A stretch of DNA of 64,000 nucleotides from Lysinibacillus pakistanensis (GCF_030123245.1 NZ_CP126101.1:4648501-4712500), one strand, 5' to 3'; counted from the first letter of the stretch, positions 1 through 10,346 are shown. Notes: a model not told the origin generated them from the sequence alone. Translations and numbers: made by a program.

Positions 1-588
1 TGCACAAAGTCCTGCTATCACAACATTTGTTACATGGGTATTAAGACGTTCCTTCTGTTTTGCATCCTTACGATTAAAACGATTTAATACTAATACCATA
101 TATAATGGTCCTAATCCAAACATAACGAATGGATTACGATAAAAACGGTACCATAATCGTTGACCTTTAGAAGCCTGTAAATATTCCTCTACTGTCATCA
201 TATCAATATCACCGATACCTCGCTTGTCTAAGTTCGAGCTAGTTGCGTGGTGAATTGTATGCTCACGTTTCCATTTTTCATATGGGAATGACGTTAATAC
301 TCCTGTAAAAAAGCCAACCCAATCGTTTGCTTTTTTACTTTTAAAAAATGAACCGTGTGTACAGTCGTGGAAAATTATAAATACCCTTACGACAAACCCA
401 GCCGAGATAACACTTAATCCAGCTGTTAACCATGGTGAAACATCTACAACCATATATCCAGCAATCCATAGTGCGATTAACGGTACAATCGTATTAATCA
501 TTTGAAAAATACTTTTAGCAGTATCTGATTTCGCAAATGGCGCTACATCTTGGCGCAGTTTTTTTGTTTTTTCTTTATCTGTTGCCAT
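1..588 (-). CDS. Fatty acid desaturase, N-terminal part (runs off the left edge)
   Basis: Membrane di-iron acyl-lipid desaturase, which introduces double bonds into membrane fatty acids. The first 196 codons are present and the rest lies outside the window. The ATG at 588 follows GAGGGAG at good spacing. Two of the three family histidine boxes are visible: HDCTH near residue 73 and HTIHH near residue 110. A long hydrophobic stretch lies just before the first box and another follows the second. The third box would be off the edge. The next gene upstream on the same strand ends in its own terminator, so this gene is probably transcribed separately. Family assignment is firm; regiospecificity cannot be told. 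Confidence 0.88.
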   Translation of the reverse strand, partial: MATDKEKTKKLRQDVAPFAKSDTAKSIFQMINTIVPLIALWIAGYMVVDVSPWLTAGLSVISAGFVVRVFIIFHDCTHGSFFKSKKANDWVGFFTGVLTSFPYEKWKREHTIHHATSSNLDKRGIGDIDMMTVEEYLQASKGQRLWYRFYRNPFVMFGLGPLYMVLVLNRFNRKDAKQKERLNTHVTNVVIAGLCA

Positions 589-670
589 TGTTTTGCTCCC
601 TCTTTTCTTTTTTTTCTTTATGACCTCATCATAAAACATGAGCATAAACTAGCAACAGACGCAAACATCA

Positions 671-703
671 TAAAAAGGATATGACAAATGTCATATCCTT
701 TTA
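671..703 (-). terminator. Rho-independent terminator of the GNAT gene
   Basis: Perfect inverted repeat with arms AAAAGGATATGAC and GTCATATCCTTTT around a 4-nt loop. On the minus strand it is followed by a T run. It overlaps the stop codon of the acetyltransferase gene. Confidence 0.8.
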
Positions 704-1198
704 TTTAGGTCCAGATAAATGAAGCTGATAAAACACCAGGTCCAGCCATTGTTCAAATTTATAGCCTGCATTCTTTATTGTACCTGCATACTCAAAGCCT
801 AATTTTTCATGTGCTTTAATACTACCAATATTTTCACCATCAATGCCTGCTACAAGTGTTTTCACACCCTGCTCCTCTGCAATTCGAATAAGCTTATGCA
901 TTAGCTTAGTAGCAATTCCCTTTTGATAATAATCCTTATGCACATACACAGAATGCTCCATCGTATGCTTATAACCAGGATAGGAACGGAACTGACTATA
1001 GGTAGCAAAGCCTGCTACTACACCATTCTCGTCAAAGACAAGGAGAGGATTATGAGAAGCCTGTTGGTCCTTAAACCATTGCAATTTCTCCTCTAACGAT
1101 TGCGTTTCGTAACGATAAACAGCCTTACTCGTTAAAATAATATCGTTGTAGATGTCTAAAACCTCAGGTATATCTTTTTCCTCCATGAAGCGTATCAT
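701..1198 (-). CDS. GNAT-family N-acetyltransferase (phosphinothricin acetyltransferase-like)
   Basis: Cytoplasmic acetyl-CoA-dependent N-acetyltransferase of the Pat/YwnH-like subgroup. The N-terminus IRFMEEKDIPEVLDIYNDI, the acetyl-CoA loop region KDYYQKGIATKLMHKLI and the C-terminal motif NIGSIKAHEKLGFEYAGTIK are typical. I chose the ATG at 1198 (MIRFMEEKD), which lies about 10 nt after GAAGGA. An upstream in-frame TTG at 1216 lacks a usable ribosome binding site. The protein is 165 residues, normal for the family. The substrate is unknown; glufosinate-like compounds, amino acids or sulfoximines are possible. Confidence 0.82.
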   Translation of the reverse strand: MIRFMEEKDIPEVLDIYNDIILTSKAVYRYETQSLEEKLQWFKDQQASHNPLLVFDENGVVAGFATYSQFRSYPGYKHTMEHSVYVHKDYYQKGIATKLMHKLIRIAEEQGVKTLVAGIDGENIGSIKAHEKLGFEYAGTIKNAGYKFEQWLDLVFYQLHLSGPK

Positions 1199-1269
1199 CC
1201 TGTTCACATCCTTCAATCAATTATGACAGTTTGCCAATCTTACCTCTATATCAATTTCTTATTTTAACC

Positions 1270-4200
1270 TTACACATTAAAATAGCGAGCATCTGGATGT
1301 GCAAAGACAATTGCAGAAACAGAAGCCTCTGGTTCCATCATAAAGCCTTCAGTTAAATGAACACCAATATCCTCCGGTTTTAATAAGCCAAACAACTTCT
1401 CCTGATCCTCTAAATTTGGACACGCAGGATAGCCGAATGAGAAGCGCTGTCCTTGATATTTAGCTGCAAAACGATCACGCATTGTAAAGTCTGTGGCATC
1501 TGGGAAGCCCCATTGATCACGAATTTCCTGATGCATTCTTTCTGCAAAGCCCTCTGCTAATTCTAGTGCTGTAGATTGTAATGCATGGCTTTCAAGGAAT
1601 TTCCCATCCTCCTTTAACTCACGCGCCTTTGCCATGACCCCCTGTCCTGCTGTAACAACCATTAGGGCAATATAGTCCATTTCCCCACTCTCAACCGTTT
1701 TTAAGAAATCTGCAAGGCATAAAAATGGTTCCACTTGCTGACGTGGGAAGGTAAAACGCTCAATTACTGTTTTATTATCTGCTGGATCATAGACGATTAC
1801 ATCATCTCCATCTGCCTGTGCAGGGAAAAACTGATACATTCCAGACGGTTTCAACAAGTCACTTTTTAAATAATCGTCCACTAAGTCCTTTAATTCTATT
1901 GCTCTTGTGTCTCCCGCATCAAGTAATTGTTGTACTTGCCCCTTCAAACCCAAGTGGTGACCAAGTAAAGTGCGCATGTTTACATAAGGATATAAATGAG
2001 ATACAGAATATTCCTTTTTCACATGTCGCCTTACATCGGCTGGTAAAAATACAGGTGCTTCCTTTACTGTGCGAGCAGGTTTTATAGCTGTTTCTTTTGC
2101 AGGGCGGGCAGCTCGTTTCTCATCTGCTTCTAAACGTTTTTTACGGGATTCATCAATTTTGGCTAGGAAATCTGCACGTGTTTCTGAACCCATTAAAAGA
2201 TTTGCCTGCTCTAATCCTTGCATCGCGTCCTTCGAATAGATGACTGGTCCATCATACTCATCCGCAATCTTAGTTTCTGTAAAACGTCGAGATAATGCTG
2301 CACCGCCCACTAAAATTGGGACGTCAATCCCCGCTTCTTTGAAATCCTGTGCCGTGATGACCATTTGCTGTGCTGATTTTACAAGTAAGCCTGAAAGCCC
2401 GATAAAGTCCGGCTTTTCTTTTCGAACAGCTTCAATTAATTGAGCAGGAGTTACTTTGATGCCAAGGTCAACCACCTTATAGCCATTATTGCTTAAAATA
2501 ATATCAACTAGGTTTTTCCCGATATCATGGACATCCCCTTTGACTGTTGCTAGCACCATCTTTCCTTTACCAGCACTCTCTTCATTTTTCTCCATAAATT
2601 GCTCCAAGTGAGCAACAGCAGCCTTCATAACCCCAGCGGATTGTAATACTTCAGCAACAATAAGCTGATTATTATTAAATAATCGACCAACCTCAGCCAT
2701 TCCATCCATTAATGGACCATTAATAATATCAAGAGGTGCTTCAAATATTTCACGAGCAGCTTCTAGATCCTCAATAAGACCTTCTTTTGTCCCCTCTAAA
2801 ATATAGTAAGCTAAACGACCTTCTACTGTTTTAGGGATGTCAGCCTCTGTTTTTTCTTTCTTTTTATCGCGATAAAAATCTGTGAATATGGCTAATGTCT
2901 CATCATTCGTATTAAATAATAAATTATTTGCAAGCTTAATTTCCTCTTCTGGAATGGAAGCGTAGCGCTCTAGCTTTTCAGTATTCACAATCGCATAGTC
3001 TAAGCCTGCCTGTGTACAATGATATAAATAAACTGCATTTAACACCTCACGGCCAACAGGCGGTAATCCAAATGAGATATTGCTGACACCAAGCACTGTT
3101 AATGTACGTGGCATTTTTTCTTTGATGAGTCGGATTCCTTCGATTGTTTCTAAAGCAGAACCAATATATTGCTCATCTCCTGTACCTACCGGAAACATTA
3201 ATGGATCAAAGATGATATCTTCTGGTGCAAGTCCCCATTTTTCTGTTAACAAGTAATAGGAACGTTCAGCAATCTCTAGCTTACGATGTCGATCAACTGC
3301 CATCCCTTGTTCATCTATCGTTCCAACAACCAAAGAGGCACCATATTTTTTCACAAGCGGCATCACAGCATCAAAACGCTCTTCCCCATCCTCTAAATTA
3401 ATAGAGTTGATTATAGCTTTCCCTTGCGAAAATTTGAGTGCTTCTTCGATAACTTTTTCATCCGTTGAGTCTATTACAAGAGGTACTTTTACTTTTTTCA
3501 CAACCTCCTGCATAAAGCCTCGCATATCTGCTAGTTCATCACGATCAGGATTTGCTAAACAAATATCAATAACATGGGCACCATTCCTTACTTGTGCACG
3601 AGCAATTTCTGCTGCTTCCTCAAATTTCCCATCAATAATTAGGTTTTTAAACTTACGAGAGCCAATTACATTTGTACGTTCTCCAATAAATAATGGACGC
3701 ATAGAATCGTCGTACACTAATGGCTCGATACCCGACACTACATGACCATGAGTTTTCTCAGGTAATTGGCGTGGCTTTTCGTCCTTTAGTACCTCACGAA
3801 TAGCAGCGATATGGGCCGGTGTTGTTCCACAGCAGCCTCCCACTATATTCAGCCAGCCCTTTTCTGCAAAGCCTTTTAGCTTTTGTGACAGTGACTCTGG
3901 TGATTCATGGTAGCATCCTTCCTCGTCAGGTAAGCCTGCATTCGGGTAACAGCTTATATATCCCGTAGAAAGCTCTGCTAATGAACGAATATGGTCCGTC
4001 ATAAATTCTGGCCCTGTCGCACAGTTCAGACCTACAGATAGTGGTTTAATATGCTCGATAGAAATGTAGAATGCATCTATGGATTGTCCTGCAAGTGTCG
4101 TTCCCATTGGTTCAATTGTTCCCGATATCATCACAGGAAGCACTTTGCCAGTCACTTCAAATGCGCGAGATACTCCTAAAGTGCCCGCCTTCACATTGAG

Positions 4201-4701
4201 CATATCCTGGCTGGTTTCAAGCAACAATACATCCGCTCCAGCTTCAATTAATGCCTTTGCCTGTACATAAAAGTTTTCTTCTAGCTCATCAAAGGTAATT
4301 CCACCTGTCACTGATAAGGTCTTTGTAGTAGGTCCCATCGCTCCTGCTACAAAACGTGGCCAATCAGAGGTAGTAAAATCATCCACTGCCTTACGTGCTA
4401 TTTCTACAGCACGCTTATTGATTTCCTCTGCTTTTGCTCCCAGATCATATTCATTTAATACAAGTGGAGTACCTCCAAATGTATTTGTGCAAATAATATC
4501 TGCCCCTGCTTCCAAATATTTTCTATGAACCTTTTCAAGCACATCAGGTCTAGTTAGTACAAGATTTTCATTACAGCCATCATATTCCTCGCCACCGAAA
4601 TCTTCAGCTGATAAGTTTTCGTTTTGTAGCATTGTTCCCATTGCGCCATCAAGAATTAAAATTCGTTTCTCAAGTTGCTCTTCAATCAAATGCTTAGCCA
4701 T
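1270..4701 (-). CDS. metH: Cobalamin-dependent methionine synthase
   Basis: Transfers the methyl group of 5-methyltetrahydrofolate to homocysteine through methylcobalamin in the cytoplasm. All modules are present in 1143 residues: homocysteine/zinc domain (Cys in GLNCATG near 226 and GGCCGTTP near 290), pterin-binding domain (about 330-600), cobalamin cap and binding domain with the DVHDIGKN loop near 723 that supplies the cobalt-ligating histidine, and the SAM-dependent reactivation domain (about 900-1143) with GYPACP near 1090. The start overlaps the end of the upstream yitJ-type gene by 8 bp, so the two are translationally linked and share the SAM riboswitch. Together they convert methylene-THF to methyl-THF and then make methionine. 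Confidence 0.97.
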   Translation of the reverse strand: MAKHLIEEQLEKRILILDGAMGTMLQNENLSAEDFGGEEYDGCNENLVLTRPDVLEKVHRKYLEAGADIICTNTFGGTPLVLNEYDLGAKAEEINKRAVEIARKAVDDFTTSDWPRFVAGAMGPTTKTLSVTGGITFDELEENFYVQAKALIEAGADVLLLETSQDMLNVKAGTLGVSRAFEVTGKVLPVMISGTIEPMGTTLAGQSIDAFYISIEHIKPLSVGLNCATGPEFMTDHIRSLAELSTGYISCYPNAGLPDEEGCYHESPESLSQKLKGFAEKGWLNIVGGCCGTTPAHIAAIREVLKDEKPRQLPEKTHGHVVSGIEPLVYDDSMRPLFIGERTNVIGSRKFKNLIIDGKFEEAAEIARAQVRNGAHVIDICLANPDRDELADMRGFMQEVVKKVKVPLVIDSTDEKVIEEALKFSQGKAIINSINLEDGEERFDAVMPLVKKYGASLVVGTIDEQGMAVDRHRKLEIAERSYYLLTEKWGLAPEDIIFDPLMFPVGTGDEQYIGSALETIEGIRLIKEKMPRTLTVLGVSNISFGLPPVGREVLNAVYLYHCTQAGLDYAIVNTEKLERYASIPEEEIKLANNLLFNTNDETLAIFTDFYRDKKKEKTEADIPKTVEGRLAYYILEGTKEGLIEDLEAAREIFEAPLDIINGPLMDGMAEVGRLFNNNQLIVAEVLQSAGVMKAAVAHLEQFMEKNEESAGKGKMVLATVKGDVHDIGKNLVDIILSNNGYKVVDLGIKVTPAQLIEAVRKEKPDFIGLSGLLVKSAQQMVITAQDFKEAGIDVPILVGGAALSRRFTETKIADEYDGPVIYSKDAMQGLEQANLLMGSETRADFLAKIDESRKKRLEADEKRAARPAKETAIKPARTVKEAPVFLPADVRRHVKKEYSVSHLYPYVNMRTLLGHHLGLKGQVQQLLDAGDTRAIELKDLVDDYLKSDLLKPSGMYQFFPAQADGDDVIVYDPADNKTVIERFTFPRQQVEPFLCLADFLKTVESGEMDYIALMVVTAGQGVMAKARELKEDGKFLESHALQSTALELAEGFAERMHQEIRDQWGFPDATDFTMRDRFAAKYQGQRFSFGYPACPNLEDQEKLFGLLKPEDIGVHLTEGFMMEPEASVSAIVFAHPDARYFNV

Positions 4702-6541
4702 TTATACTTACCCCTTTTTTCTGTTCATCCAATTGCTCTATAAATTTCATTAGTTCTAGTGTCATATCATAGCGTAGGAATGGTGTAATGAGGTAAATAC
4801 CATTGAAATATTCTGCGGCTACCTCTACTAATTCCTTAGCAATTGCAATTCCTTCTAGTGTCGCGTGCTCCTTATCCTCACCACAAGCCTTCATCCGTGC
4901 TAATGCGTTTTCAGATAATTTAATGCCGGGAACTTCATGATGTAAGAACTCCGCACTTTTATAGCTCGTAACTGGCATAATTCCTATATAAATTGGTGCT
5001 TCTAAATGCTTTGTCGCCTCATAAATTTCTACAATTTTTTCCTTTGTATAGACAGGCTGTGAAATAAAATAATCTGCCCCATGTTCAATTTTCTTTTCTA
5101 ATCGAGATACAGCTCGGTCTAATACACGTACATTCGGATTAAACGCTGCGGCTACAGAGAAATTTGCCTTTTGACGTAGTGGCTTCCCTGAAAAAGATAC
5201 ACCTTCATTTAACTGTTTGATTAATTGAATAAGCTCCATTGATGATACGTCATAAACACTCGTTGCCCCTGGGAAATCCCCAACCTTTGTTGGATCTCCA
5301 GTAACCGCTAAAATATCATGAATGCCTAGTGCATTTAAACCCATTAAATGAGATTGCAGCCCAATTAAATTACGATCTCGGCATGTAATATGTGTTAACG
5401 GGCGTACCCCATGTGTTTCTTTCAATAATGCGCCCATTGCCACATTACTTATTCTTGGCGATGCTAGGGAATTATCCGCCATCATGACCACATCTGCGCC
5501 TGCCTCATATAATTTTTTAGCACCTTTAATAAAACCATCGATTTCTAAATGTCTTGGTGTATCCAACTCTACTATAACCGAACGTTGACGTTTTACTTTT
5601 ATATGCAATGGCTCGAATCTTGAAGGTTCTGCCTCACGTACAATCTCTACTTTCTCAGGCTTCGCTAATTTTTCTTCTACTGGAGATAATTCCTCTAAGT
5701 ATTTTTTCGCTGCAGCAATATGCTTTGGTGTCGTACCACAGCACCCACCTATTAAACGAACGCCTTGATCTCGAAGTGCTACAGCAGCGCGACCAAAATA
5801 GTCTGTCTCTGACTCATAAACAACACGCCCGTCTTCTAAATCTAGAAGAGATGCATTTGGATAGGTAGACATAAATGCCTTTTCAGGAAGTTCTACACCC
5901 TCAAATGCCTGAATCGAATGGTATGGACCTAAACGACAGTTAACACCTACAATATCAGCACCCAGTGCCTCGAGCTCATGTAGGGCACTATTTAAACTCT
6001 TACCATTTTGCAGCACTCCCGGTTCATGCATTGAAACTTGCGCAATGATTGGCAACTTTGTTTTAGCTCGAAGCATTTTTAATGTTGCTGTTAATTCTTC
6101 AAAATCATAATAGGTTTCAAGTAAAAGGCCGTCTGGATTCCCTGCCAGTAACACAGTTGCTTGCTCTTCAACAGTCGCTAAAATTTCTTCTAAGGTTGCA
6201 TCGCTTTTCCGAATGCCTCGAATCCCCCCAATAGTCCCTAAAACAAATTGACCTCCATCTGCAGCTGCTCGCTTGGCAATCGTCATAGCTGCTTCATTAA
6301 ACTGCTGAACACGCGACTCTAATCCGTAACGTGCTAATTTTATAGCATTCGCTCCATAAGTATTTGTTTGAATAATATCGGCTCCAGCTGCTATATACTC
6401 TCTATGAATCTTTTCAATTAATTCTGGTCTTTGAACATTCATTTCCTCATGACAGTACTCCAAGCCATAGCCGTATAATACCGTACCAATTGCACCATCT
6501 GCTGTAAGAACATGCGTTTTTAACTTTTCAAGCAACCCCAT
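4694..6541 (-). CDS. yitJ: Bifunctional homocysteine S-methyltransferase / methylenetetrahydrofolate reductase
   Basis: A fusion of an N-terminal homocysteine S-methyltransferase domain (about 1-285, zinc cysteines in GVNCRLG and GGCCGTTP) with a C-terminal FAD-dependent MTHFR domain (about 315-600, ending ITPFLRYD). The reductase supplies 5-methyl-THF, which the downstream MetH uses. Length 615 is normal for YitJ. The ATG at 6541 follows GAGGGG. It is the first gene of the operon and lies directly behind a SAM-I riboswitch and terminator, so it should be expressed when SAM is low. Confidence 0.95.
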   Translation of the reverse strand: MGLLEKLKTHVLTADGAIGTVLYGYGLEYCHEEMNVQRPELIEKIHREYIAAGADIIQTNTYGANAIKLARYGLESRVQQFNEAAMTIAKRAAADGGQFVLGTIGGIRGIRKSDATLEEILATVEEQATVLLAGNPDGLLLETYYDFEELTATLKMLRAKTKLPIIAQVSMHEPGVLQNGKSLNSALHELEALGADIVGVNCRLGPYHSIQAFEGVELPEKAFMSTYPNASLLDLEDGRVVYESETDYFGRAAVALRDQGVRLIGGCCGTTPKHIAAAKKYLEELSPVEEKLAKPEKVEIVREAEPSRFEPLHIKVKRQRSVIVELDTPRHLEIDGFIKGAKKLYEAGADVVMMADNSLASPRISNVAMGALLKETHGVRPLTHITCRDRNLIGLQSHLMGLNALGIHDILAVTGDPTKVGDFPGATSVYDVSSMELIQLIKQLNEGVSFSGKPLRQKANFSVAAAFNPNVRVLDRAVSRLEKKIEHGADYFISQPVYTKEKIVEIYEATKHLEAPIYIGIMPVTSYKSAEFLHHEVPGIKLSENALARMKACGEDKEHATLEGIAIAKELVEVAAEYFNGIYLITPFLRYDMTLELMKFIEQLDEQKKGVSING

Positions 6542-6575
6542 AAAACTAGCCCCTCTTTCTATTTTTCTATAATAT

Positions 6576-6728
6576 AAAAAGCCTTCTTTAACACAAAGAA
6601 GGCTTTTACGTTTCGTAATTGTTGTTCCTTCTCATCTTCGACCATAGGGTCTTCTGGATTTAGCACCTGACAAAAAGTTGGTTGCTGAAGCGTCATTGGG
6701 CCAGTCCCTCAGCTTCTCTTGATAAGAA
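6576..6728 (-). promoter_or_regulatory. SAM-I (S-box) riboswitch with terminator
   Basis: The minus-strand leader carries the S-box core: GAAGCTGAGGGACTGGCCC, then TGACGCTTCAGCAACC and GGTGCTAAATCC. P1 pairs TTCTTATC (6721-6728) with GATGAGAA (6629-6636). It is followed by a terminator with 13-bp arms (6577-6589 and 6595-6607) and a T run. This fits transcription termination at high SAM, controlling the yitJ-metH operon. Confidence 0.96.
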
Positions 6729-6759
6729 TTTAGTATGAATTTTTTAAATAATTAAAAGA

Positions 6760-6788
6760 ATCATAACGTTAACAAACGTTTGAGTCAA
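6760..6788 (-). promoter_or_regulatory. Sigma-A promoter of the methionine operon
   Basis: TTGACT (6783-6788), 17-nt spacer, TATGAT (6760-6765) on the minus strand. The predicted start lies about 25 nt before the riboswitch P1 stem. Confidence 0.85.
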
Positions 6789-6853
6789 GACTATTTCACG
6801 TAACAAAGGATATTTCAAACGAAAAATATAATTTTTTGTCTTATATTCTGCAA

Positions 6854-8242
6854 TTAAGATAATTTTTCAGCAATATTATCCCCTATTTTTTTACCGTTTT
6901 GAATACAAGCACCTATACCTACACCAAAGTAAGAGCAGCCCGCAATGGATAAATTCGGATAGTTTGTTTCGAGCTCTTGTAATAAGCCCTGTAATGCCTC
7001 ACGATGTGCTAAATCATATTTCGGCATTTGATCAATCCATCTACTTACATTCACGACACTTGGTTTTTCTTTAATCCCCAAGCTTTTTCTTACATCCTCT
7101 AAGGCAACAACAGATAATTCTTCATCTGTCATCCTACGTAACTTCTCATATGCGGGGTTGATGCTTTTATAGAAGAGTCGAACAAGTAATTGCTCATTTG
7201 CTGAAGTATGCTTCCACTTACGGCTTGTCCATGTCGCTGCATTACAGATTACATCAGAATTATGAGACACAATAAAGCCTGTTCCATCAGCTGGTAATCT
7301 ACTATCGGGTACATCGAATCCTAAATAAATTGTAATAGCGGAGGCAGTATTGAATTGGTCAAAATAACGGTTCAATGTTTCATCCTTTAATAGGTACTGT
7401 ACAGTTTCATTAGGTAATGCTAAAACTACATGATCTGCTTCAATGATCGTATCATTTGCTAAAGTAACTTGGTAGTGGTTTTCCTGCTTGTTGACACTAG
7501 TAGTGGTAATTCCCTTTAAAATTTCTACATCAGTTAATGTTTCTTCAAGACGATCAATTAAAGACGATAAACCATTTTTAAATGAAATAAATTTTTTATT
7601 AGCAGCTTTTACAAATTGTTCTCGATTTGCGTCAAAACCTTTAATAATACTACCGTACTCATTTTTATAATCAATTAAATAAGGTAATGTGGAGGCAATC
7701 GATAGTTGATGTAAATCTCCTGAATACACACCTGCTAATACTGGCGCTATTTGGTTTTGAACAAGCTCCTCCCCTAAATAGTACGTTAAAAATTCTCCAA
7801 TTGAGCTGTCTTTTGTAAAGCCTACATTTGGCATTGTCAAATCCTTTAATGCTTCTTTTTTACCTTCTTCGGATACAAGTGTGCTTTCTTCCAGAGAGTG
7901 AAGGCTCATCGGAATACCGAATGTTGAATCTGCCGGAATCGCATGGAGCTCATTATTTGTGTATATATAAGAAATCCCCGTTTCGTTGTATACCAAATCT
8001 TGCTTAAAATTAACCTCTTCAACCAGCTCCATAACACCTTGATGACGGGCTACTATTGAATCTGCCCCTGTCTCCATAATGAATCCCTGTTCGTATTCAG
8101 AGTGCAACTTACCACCTAAATATGTATTTTTTTCAACAAGCACAAGCCTTACATTTAATTTTTTTTCCTTTACTTGGCGCTGTAAATAATGCATCGTACA
8201 TAAACCCGTAATTCCTCCACCTAATACAACCACTGTTTCCAT
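6854..8242 (-). CDS. hemY: HemY-type coproporphyrinogen/protoporphyrinogen oxidase
   Basis: FAD-dependent oxidase of haem synthesis. In Gram-positive bacteria this family (CgoX) mainly oxidises coproporphyrinogen III to coproporphyrin III. The Rossmann FAD motif VVLGGGITGL is at residues 5-14, followed by LVLVEKNTYLGGKLHSE and METGADSI; the C-terminal FAD segment is IAGCSYFGVGIGACIQNGK. Length 462 is typical. It stands alone here, not in the usual hemE-hemH-hemY operon, so it may be a second copy. The ATG at 8242 follows AGGGGCGG. Confidence 0.9.
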   Translation of the reverse strand: METVVVLGGGITGLCTMHYLQRQVKEKKLNVRLVLVEKNTYLGGKLHSEYEQGFIMETGADSIVARHQGVMELVEEVNFKQDLVYNETGISYIYTNNELHAIPADSTFGIPMSLHSLEESTLVSEEGKKEALKDLTMPNVGFTKDSSIGEFLTYYLGEELVQNQIAPVLAGVYSGDLHQLSIASTLPYLIDYKNEYGSIIKGFDANREQFVKAANKKFISFKNGLSSLIDRLEETLTDVEILKGITTTSVNKQENHYQVTLANDTIIEADHVVLALPNETVQYLLKDETLNRYFDQFNTASAITIYLGFDVPDSRLPADGTGFIVSHNSDVICNAATWTSRKWKHTSANEQLLVRLFYKSINPAYEKLRRMTDEELSVVALEDVRKSLGIKEKPSVVNVSRWIDQMPKYDLAHREALQGLLQELETNYPNLSIAGCSYFGVGIGACIQNGKKIGDNIAEKLS

Positions 8243-8323
8243 ATTAACCGCCCCTAATTTTTGTTGTCTTCCTTTAGTATAAACCCTTTTTATTGAAAAT
8301 TACGCTCAACCCTTTACAAATTT

Positions 8324-8362
8324 AGCAAAAATGGAGCTATCCCGTGGTGAGGATAGCTCCAT
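8324..8362 (-). terminator. Rho-independent terminator downstream of the HemAT gene
   Basis: Perfect 12-bp arms ATGGAGCTATCC and GGATAGCTCCAT with an 8-nt loop, followed on the minus strand by ATTTTTG. It lies about 180 nt past the stop of the HemAT-like gene and before hemY. The rest of 8243-8538 shows nothing else supportable. Confidence 0.75.
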
Positions 8363-8538
8363 TACTATGACTAAATATGTATCTTTTCATGATGAAACAA
8401 AAAATACCCTTGACTTAAAATTCCGGCAATATATTAGTTAATATTTACTGAAAAACCATTAAACACCATATATCAATGGTTGTTATAGTGTTTATAGGCT
8501 GTAGATTTCGGTTACCACAATAATATCTTTACTCTGAA

Positions 8539-9828
8539 TTAATTTAAGTGTTGGGCAACATTTGCTAATTTCTCAGCTGAATTCGTTACTTCTTCAAAGG
8601 CAATCCCTAGCTCATTAAGAACCTCCGCTATCGCTAATACTTCTTTTTCCATACTATCATTTTGCTCTTTTGCCTCTGTCATCGATTCTAATATTTTCGT
8701 AAATTGCCCTTCTGTTTGAACCATATTTTCCTTGCCAGATATGACCTCTTCTTGAATATTATTAAGAGAGTGTGTTAGCTTATCTGTCCGTTCATTTGTT
8801 TTTTGTAACAACATGGCTACTGAGGTCACAGAATCTTTTGTTTGAATCGATAGTTTTCGAACCTCATTAGCAACTATATTAAAGCCTTTACCCGCTTCTC
8901 CAGCACGGGCTGCTTCTATAGCTGCATTTAAAGCTAATAAATTGGTCTGGTTGGCAATTGTGGTAACAACATTCATAATTGATTCCATTTCTTTTGACAT
9001 ACCAGTCAACTGTTCAATATTTTCTGTTATATCCTTCAGCAAATCAATAATATTACACATATTTTGTGATTGACTCTTTATTCGTTCTCTTCCCTCTACT
9101 GCCTGCTTCTCAGCCTCCGCTGACACCAAAAGTGAGTTTTTTGCAAACTGTTTAATTTCATCTGATTGCTTGCTTATTCGATGAAATGAGTTATTTGTTT
9201 CTTGGGATATTGTAGCAAGACTTTCTGTAGACGTGACGATTTCCTTTTCCACGGCTTCCTTTTTCCGTTCCATATTCTCTTTGTGTTGCTCAACAGTATT
9301 TTCAAAGGCCTCTAATACTAATTGCTGCTCAAAGTTTGAAATTTTAGAAATGGCTCGTATAGTATTAAACTGATCTTTGGGATGATGAATGTGCTCTTCT
9401 ACTAAGTCCATGAATGATAAAAATAAATCTTGGAAGGCACAAATATACCATTGTGTTCTTAAACCAATATGAACATGTACTTTAGCAATATTAGTACGTC
9501 TTCGATAAAATTCATCATCAATTGTGCCGTTAAACATTTCTATAATATGGCGGCCAAGCGTTACTTTTAATTTTTCTACAGAACTGTGACTATTAATAAT
9601 ACTTACTAAACTACCCTCAGTTCCTATCATTCTATAAAATCTATCAACAATATCATTAATATTTTCTATAACAAATGGCTGAAAGGCTTTTAAATACTGT
9701 AAATCCTGCTTTGTTAAATTTAGCATTTCTATTTGCTTGACCATTGACTTGCAATTAGAAACATCCATTTTTACAACATATTGCTGAAGGTCTATCGCTG
9801 CTGTCTTTCTCTGTTTTTGAAAAATCAC
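8539..9828 (-). CDS. hemAT: HemAT-like haem-based aerotaxis transducer
   Basis: Soluble chemotaxis signal transducer with an N-terminal globin-coupled sensor that binds oxygen through haem. The predicted proximal histidine lies in [20 protein letters not shown], closely matching my recollection of B. subtilis HemAT. The C-terminal half is a methyl-accepting signalling hairpin with the tip [20 protein letters not shown]. There are no membrane segments. I chose the GTG at 9828 (product IFQKQRK...), 7 nt after AGAGGG, which matches the HemAT N-terminus; a longer frame to a TTG at 9876 has no good binding site. It should relay oxygen level to CheA/CheW. Confidence 0.92.
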   Translation of the reverse strand: MIFQKQRKTAAIDLQQYVVKMDVSNCKSMVKQIEMLNLTKQDLQYLKAFQPFVIENINDIVDRFYRMIGTEGSLVSIINSHSSVEKLKVTLGRHIIEMFNGTIDDEFYRRRTNIAKVHVHIGLRTQWYICAFQDLFLSFMDLVEEHIHHPKDQFNTIRAISKISNFEQQLVLEAFENTVEQHKENMERKKEAVEKEIVTSTESLATISQETNNSFHRISKQSDEIKQFAKNSLLVSAEAEKQAVEGRERIKSQSQNMCNIIDLLKDITENIEQLTGMSKEMESIMNVVTTIANQTNLLALNAAIEAARAGEAGKGFNIVANEVRKLSIQTKDSVTSVAMLLQKTNERTDKLTHSLNNIQEEVISGKENMVQTEGQFTKILESMTEAKEQNDSMEKEVLAIAEVLNELGIAFEEVTNSAEKLANVAQHLN

Positions 9829-10011
9829 ACATTTTCCCTCTTTCACGTGTACTTTTGCAAAGCTGAGAAAATCCAATTCCGTTTACAAAAATATATATTT
9901 CAAAATGTAAGAAAATAGGTTTAGGTTAATTTCTGTTCAAGTTCTAGTTGAACAAAATCCCAATTATCTTTTAGCCATAGCATGAACTACTCTTTTCAAA
10001 ATCACTCATAT

Positions 10012-10040
10012 ACCTTATCCATTTTATAAATAGCTGTCAA
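10012..10040 (-). promoter_or_regulatory. Candidate promoter for the HemAT gene
   Basis: On the minus strand TTGACA (10035-10040), 17 nt, TAAGGT (10012-10017). It leaves a leader of roughly 175 nt. The -10 is imperfect. No sigma-D (motility) consensus was recognised. The interval 9829-10346 otherwise holds only AT-rich DNA and the terminator described next. Confidence 0.35.
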
Positions 10041-10110
10041 TTTCCTATCATACATTTTTTACCATTAATTGTATAAAAAGTCCCTGTAGCCAAACTATTG
10101 GCTTAAAGCA

Positions 10111-10143
10111 GTAAAAAAGCTACCACTATATCTTTTGGTAGCT
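10111..10143 (-). terminator. Rho-independent terminator downstream of the Sel1-repeat gene
   Basis: Arms AGCTACCA and TGGTAGCT (10118-10143) followed on the minus strand by six T residues. It lies about 200 nt after the stop at 10347, leaving a long AT-rich 3' untranslated region. Confidence 0.7.
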
Positions 10144-10346
10144 AATTTGTATCAACTAATATTTCTTTTGCTTATTTTTTGTTTATTTTTCCTTTGTCTT
10201 TATTATCCCTTCACTATATTAATATTTTTACCGTTAGTTCTATGCATTAATATATACCTAAAACAAACAACAAAAACAACCTTTTATACCTATAAAACCA
10301 AGAGTGATAATAGAAACTAAATAACTATAATTTTTTTACGAAAAAT

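Noticed and set aside
10135..10320. 61-codon plus-strand frame rich in Leu, Phe and Ile
   Set aside because: It begins with TTG inside a terminator hairpin, has no binding site and is simply AT-rich sequence in the 3' untranslated region of the Sel1-repeat gene.
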